Source: Nitrososphaerota archaeon
Lineage (GTDB): Archaea; Thermoproteota; Nitrososphaeria; Nitrososphaerales; Nitrosopumilaceae
Length of the DNA stretch: 13,969 nucleotides
Direction: 5' to 3'
Assembly: GCA_022573065.1 (NCBI GenBank)
Contig: JACZUQ010000014.1
Location: 1 to 13,969, forward strand
Each line of letters begins with the position of its first letter. Positions within the stretch are counted from its first letter, which is position 1. Positions 11,411 through 13,969 of this stretch are shown here, piece by piece. The notes below the pieces were generated by a model. It saw nothing but the letters and a program-made list of their open reading frames with translations, was not told where the DNA came from and searched no databases. Position numbers and translations under genes: made by a program.

Positions 11411-11815
11411 ATGGATATCCAAGGAAAAGTATATCAAATAATTTATGAAATTACTGGAATTATTCTAAGATGGGATAAACAGCAATTATCAGATAAAGAG
11501 GCTATGAAGGAAATTGTTAGAACCCTAGCGTCTGAGGTAGATAACAATGGAAAATTCTATAAATTAAAAAAGGAGAAATCATCTTCTATTCTAATCCAAA
11601 AAAAGGTACTAGCCCCAATGGTAATCGGAGTGGTATTTTTTGCAGTTTTGTTTGGAGTAGCAGTTCCCTTTACAACTATTGATAATGTAAAAATAGTTGA
11701 AGAAAAACAAATTTCATTTGAACAATTAGATGAAACACCTTCTAATGTAAAAGAACAAAATAATTCAGTTGTAGAGGAATTTAGCAATAAAACAATTTCA
11801 AAAAAAGATTCCTAA
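11411..11815 (+). CDS. Single-span membrane protein (134 aa)
   Basis: I do not recognise the family. Residues 1-62 are a soluble helical domain (GKVYQIIYEITGIILRWDKQ, then EAMKEIVRTLASEV). A hydrophobic helix follows at about 65-85 (VLAPMVIGVVFFAVLFGVAV) and then an acidic, Asn/Ser-rich tail. The order suggests a cytoplasmic N-terminal domain and an external tail. Stops in the same frame just upstream fix ATG 11411 as the earliest start. Its stop codon overlaps the end of the transaldolase gene by 4 bp in convergent orientation. Confidence 0.65.
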   Translation: MDIQGKVYQIIYEITGIILRWDKQQLSDKEAMKEIVRTLASEVDNNGKFYKLKKEKSSSILIQKKVLAPMVIGVVFFAVLFGVAVPFTTIDNVKIVEEKQISFEQLDETPSNVKEQNNSVVEEFSNKTISKKDS

Positions 11816-12477
11816 ATGCTAATGTTTGGGTCTTCAGACTTTAGTTTTTCCCAGTCTGCAAGAAAGTTCTTCAGACCAATATCAGTTAGTTGATGCTTTA
11901 GCATCTTTTCTAATACTTCTGGAGGCAATGTAACAACATCTGCGCCAATCTTTGCTGCATCTACAACATGCATTGGATGTCTAATGCTTGCTACAAGAAT
12001 TTGTGTTTTAAAATCATAGTTTAGATAGATTTGTTTAATTTCACGTATCAGATTCATTCCATCTTTTCCCACATCATCTAGTCGACCAATGAAGGGACTT
12101 GCGTATTTTGCACCAGCCTTTGCAGCAAGTATTGCTTGATTTGGAGAAAATATTAGAGTAACATTTACTGGTATTCCTTCAGCAGTAAGTGCTTTACATG
12201 CTTTGAGTCCTTCAGCAGTCATTGGTACCTTTACCACTACATTATCACCGTATTTTCGAAGTCTACGACCTTGTTCCATCATTCCTTCATAATTTTCTGC
12301 AACAACTTCAAGGGAAACATCTCCTTTGATTATTCTAGAAATCTCCTCCATCGTTTTTTGAGGATCGCCGCCTTCCTTTGATAGAAGGGATGGATTAGTG
12401 GTTATGCCGTCTAGCAATCCCATATCATTGTATTTTTTTATAACTTCAAGATTAGCAGTATCTAGAAATATTTTCAT
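11812..12477 (-). CDS. tal: Transaldolase (TalC / F6P-aldolase-like family)
   Basis: The enzyme is a TIM barrel that transfers a dihydroxyacetone unit between sugar phosphates in the non-oxidative pentose phosphate pathway. Its 221 residues match the short TalC/MipB class. The first strand is MKIFLDTANLEVIKKY (Asp6), followed by TTNPSLLSKEGG (Asn28), the Schiff-base lysine Lys83 in VVVKVPMTAEG, NVTLIFSP, FIGRLDD and ILVASIRHP. Family members act as transaldolase or fructose-6-phosphate aldolase and sequence alone does not settle which. The ATG overlaps the transketolase stop codon (ATGA), so the two are translationally coupled and co-transcribed, consistent with a pathway for making pentose phosphates. 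Confidence 0.93.
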   Translation of the reverse strand: MKIFLDTANLEVIKKYNDMGLLDGITTNPSLLSKEGGDPQKTMEEISRIIKGDVSLEVVAENYEGMMEQGRRLRKYGDNVVVKVPMTAEGLKACKALTAEGIPVNVTLIFSPNQAILAAKAGAKYASPFIGRLDDVGKDGMNLIREIKQIYLNYDFKTQILVASIRHPMHVVDAAKIGADVVTLPPEVLEKMLKHQLTDIGLKNFLADWEKLKSEDPNISI

Positions 12478-13442
12478 GATTTACTTCTGATTTCTTTTAC
12501 TTTTTTTGCTATATTAATAGATGTAATCCCATGCTTTTCAAACAAAAGTGCAATTTCGTTATCTCTAGCAGATTCTCCAAATATGTCCGGTACACCTATT
12601 CTTCTTATTGGAACTGGATATGTTTCTGAAACTACTTCAGATACTGCAGAACCAAATCCACCCATAATATTATGTTCTTCACATGTTACAATTCCTCCAG
12701 TTTCACGAGCTGCTTTTTCTAATAATTCTAAATCAATTGGTTTTATTGAAAACATATCAAGTACCCGACAAGAAATTCCCTCTTGTTTTAAAGATTCAGC
12801 TGCTTCAAGTGCCATTTTTACTGTAATACCACATGCAGCTATTGTACAATCAGCACCATCACGTATAGTAATTCCTTTTCCAATTGTAAATTCTTGAGAA
12901 TCTGAATGAATAACAGGTGTCTTTGAGCGAGCCATTCTCATGTAGAAAGGACCATATTGTTGAGAAATAATCCATGTAAGTTTTGAAACTGTAATACCAT
13001 CAGAAGGAATTAATACTCTCATGTTAGGAATAGAACGCATTATTGCAATGTCTTCTATTTGTTGATGTGAACCTCCGTCAGCACCAACAGACAATCCAGC
13101 ATGGGAAGTTACGAGTTTAACATTTAATCCCTTTTTATCTCCTAGTGATGCATAACAAATTTGGTTTCTTATTTGATCAACACAACGACCTGGTAAAAAT
13201 ATAGCATAAGTACTTGCAAATGCAATTTTTCCAGCATACGCAAGACCAGCTGCAATTGTAACTAGATTTGCTTCAGCTATTCCAACATTGAAGAATCTTT
13301 CAGGAAATTGTTTTCCAAATCCACTAGTTTTAAGGGAATCTGTAGTATCAGCTCCTAAAACTACAAGATTGGGATTTTCTTTTCCGATTTCAATTAGTGC
13401 CTTACCATATTCTGTACGCATATCTGTTAATTGTTCAGACAT
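12474..13442 (-). CDS. Transketolase, C-terminal subunit
   Basis: This is the PYR plus C-terminal half of a split transketolase. The N-terminal part binds the pyrimidine ring of thiamine diphosphate: RFFNVGIAEANLVTIAAGLA carries the catalytic glutamate (Glu59 counting from the TTG at 13448), and TSHAGLSVGADGGSHQ follows. The transketolase-C domain has DMFSIKPIDLELLEKAA, VTCEEHNIMGGFGSAVSEV and IGVPDIFGES. The N-terminal, TPP-diphosphate-binding subunit is not in this window and must be elsewhere for activity. ATG 13442 lies two bases after the epimerase stop; TTG 13448 is an alternative that overlaps it. The gene overlaps transaldolase by 4 bp in one operon. Confidence 0.93.
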   Translation of the reverse strand: MSEQLTDMRTEYGKALIEIGKENPNLVVLGADTTDSLKTSGFGKQFPERFFNVGIAEANLVTIAAGLAYAGKIAFASTYAIFLPGRCVDQIRNQICYASLGDKKGLNVKLVTSHAGLSVGADGGSHQQIEDIAIMRSIPNMRVLIPSDGITVSKLTWIISQQYGPFYMRMARSKTPVIHSDSQEFTIGKGITIRDGADCTIAACGITVKMALEAAESLKQEGISCRVLDMFSIKPIDLELLEKAARETGGIVTCEEHNIMGGFGSAVSEVVSETYPVPIRRIGVPDIFGESARDNEIALLFEKHGITSINIAKKVKEIRSKS

Positions 13443-13444
13443 TG

Positions 13445-13969
13445 TCAATTGAATCCAAGCTCCTTTGCGATTTGAATGAGTTGATTCTTTTTTTCTCCAA
13501 CAACATGAAGATCAATCCATTCGTTGACTAGTTCTTTTCCTCCCAACTCATTTGCTTTTTGTATTAACAATCTTCTTCTAGATTTTAATATGGTATCTCT
13601 AAATTCACGAATAATTCCTCTAACATCATTTTGTCCAATTATTGCACTTCCTCCAACAAATGCCCTTGCACCATCGGTAAAGCATTGACCTGCATTTTCA
13701 AGCGTAACTCCACCGTCAGCCTCAATAGTTCCCTCAAAATTGTGCTCTTTTAGAATAGATACTAGTCTTTGGGTTTTTTCATGGGATGATTCAATATACT
13801 TTTGTCCAGATTGTCCCGGAACAACTGACATTACAATTAGTTGATCCAAATTTTCTATGAATTTATGAGACCATTGAGGAAGTTCAGTGTCAGGGTTAAT
13901 AGCTAGACCCACTCCAACGCCATTTTGTTGTAAGATATCATGAATTTCACCAAAGCTTGATTCATCACA
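13445..13969 (-). CDS. Ribulose-phosphate 3-epimerase-like protein, 5' end missing
   Basis: The frame is open from the window edge (CDESSFGEIHDILQQNGVGV) through the GTG at 13912, so the gene continues beyond the window and the GTG is not its start. The visible part is the C-terminal half of a TIM barrel: GLAINPDTELPQW, the loop IVMSVVPGQSGQKY (epimerases usually have VNPGFGGQ), TIEADGGVTLENAG with the conserved Asp-Gly-Gly, and AFVGGSAI for phosphate binding. An extra tail of about 45 residues (KSRRRLLIQKANELGG to KELGFN) goes beyond the usual barrel. The changed catalytic-loop sequence makes the exact substrate less sure, but the coupling with transketolase and transaldolase supports a pentose phosphate role. 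Confidence 0.8.
   Translation of the reverse strand, partial: CDESSFGEIHDILQQNGVGVGLAINPDTELPQWSHKFIENLDQLIVMSVVPGQSGQKYIESSHEKTQRLVSILKEHNFEGTIEADGGVTLENAGQCFTDGARAFVGGSAIIGQNDVRGIIREFRDTILKSRRRLLIQKANELGGKELVNEWIDLHVVGEKKNQLIQIAKELGFN

Noticed and set aside
11364..11441. A 25-codon frame (MSSKFDYFSGLVDRKEWISK and further) ahead of the 11411 gene.
   Set aside because: It overlaps the start of the better-supported 134-aa gene in another frame. A weak AT-rich box near 11336-11345 exists, so an upstream leader peptide remains possible, but evidence is thin.
12583..12897. A 104-codon plus-strand frame within the transketolase gene.
   Set aside because: Antisense shadow of a well-recognised enzyme gene.
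1..13969. CRISPR arrays, insertion sequences, tRNA or rRNA genes.
   Set aside because: I looked for regularly spaced repeats, transposase-like frames with inverted ends, and tRNA-like cloverleaf or T-loop sequences, and saw none. The repeats present are short dispersed motifs or in-gene duplications.

Overview
The window looks like chromosomal DNA from an AT-rich ammonia-oxidising archaeon of the Nitrososphaerota (Thaumarchaeota), probably of the Nitrosopumilus/Nitrosarchaeum type. The evidence is an archaeal TATA-binding protein, a split transketolase with a TalC-type transaldolase, several protein families I know mainly from this phylum, and many promoters whose TATA-like box lies 25-30 nt before the start codon, so that transcripts should be leaderless. 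The placement is by recognition, not by any search.

Layout. Positions 1-2450 hold the end of a rhodanese gene, then small genes on both strands: a zinc ribbon, an unknown protein, a secreted Ig-like protein, a 36-residue membrane protein missed by ordinary length cut-offs, a DUF6659-like protein and a 30-residue zinc finger. Several intergenic spacers here share short repeats. Positions 2450-3830 hold a hotdog-fold aminoacyl-CoA ammonia-lyase homologue and three small proteins, one of them zinc-binding. Positions 3830-4415 have no convincing protein gene but hold a promoter followed at the expected distance by a foldable 61-nt element (candidate small RNA), then a 265-bp stretch with five ACATGT palindromes ahead of a very basic H1-like protein with 27-bp tandem repeats. 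Positions 4790-8090 hold further micro-proteins with CxxC or C2H2 zinc motifs, a large internally repeated protein, a membrane-anchored protein and a secreted protein. Positions 8190-9830 hold a methyltransferase, an ASCH protein and a lone receiver domain.

Positions 9860-10492 hold one secreted-protein gene interrupted by an in-frame TAG, with the same reading frame open on both sides. Next come tbp with a textbook TATA box, a single-span membrane protein, and at the right end a minus-strand operon with tight junctions: a ribulose-phosphate 3-epimerase-like protein (cut by the window edge), the C-terminal subunit of transketolase and transaldolase. Together these serve the non-oxidative pentose phosphate pathway and make pentose phosphates for nucleotides.

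The most interesting items are the amber-interrupted gene, the candidate structured RNA next to the basic-protein gene, the fixed promoter-to-start spacing that reveals a 36-codon gene and a possible 14-codon gene, and the dispersed intergenic repeats.
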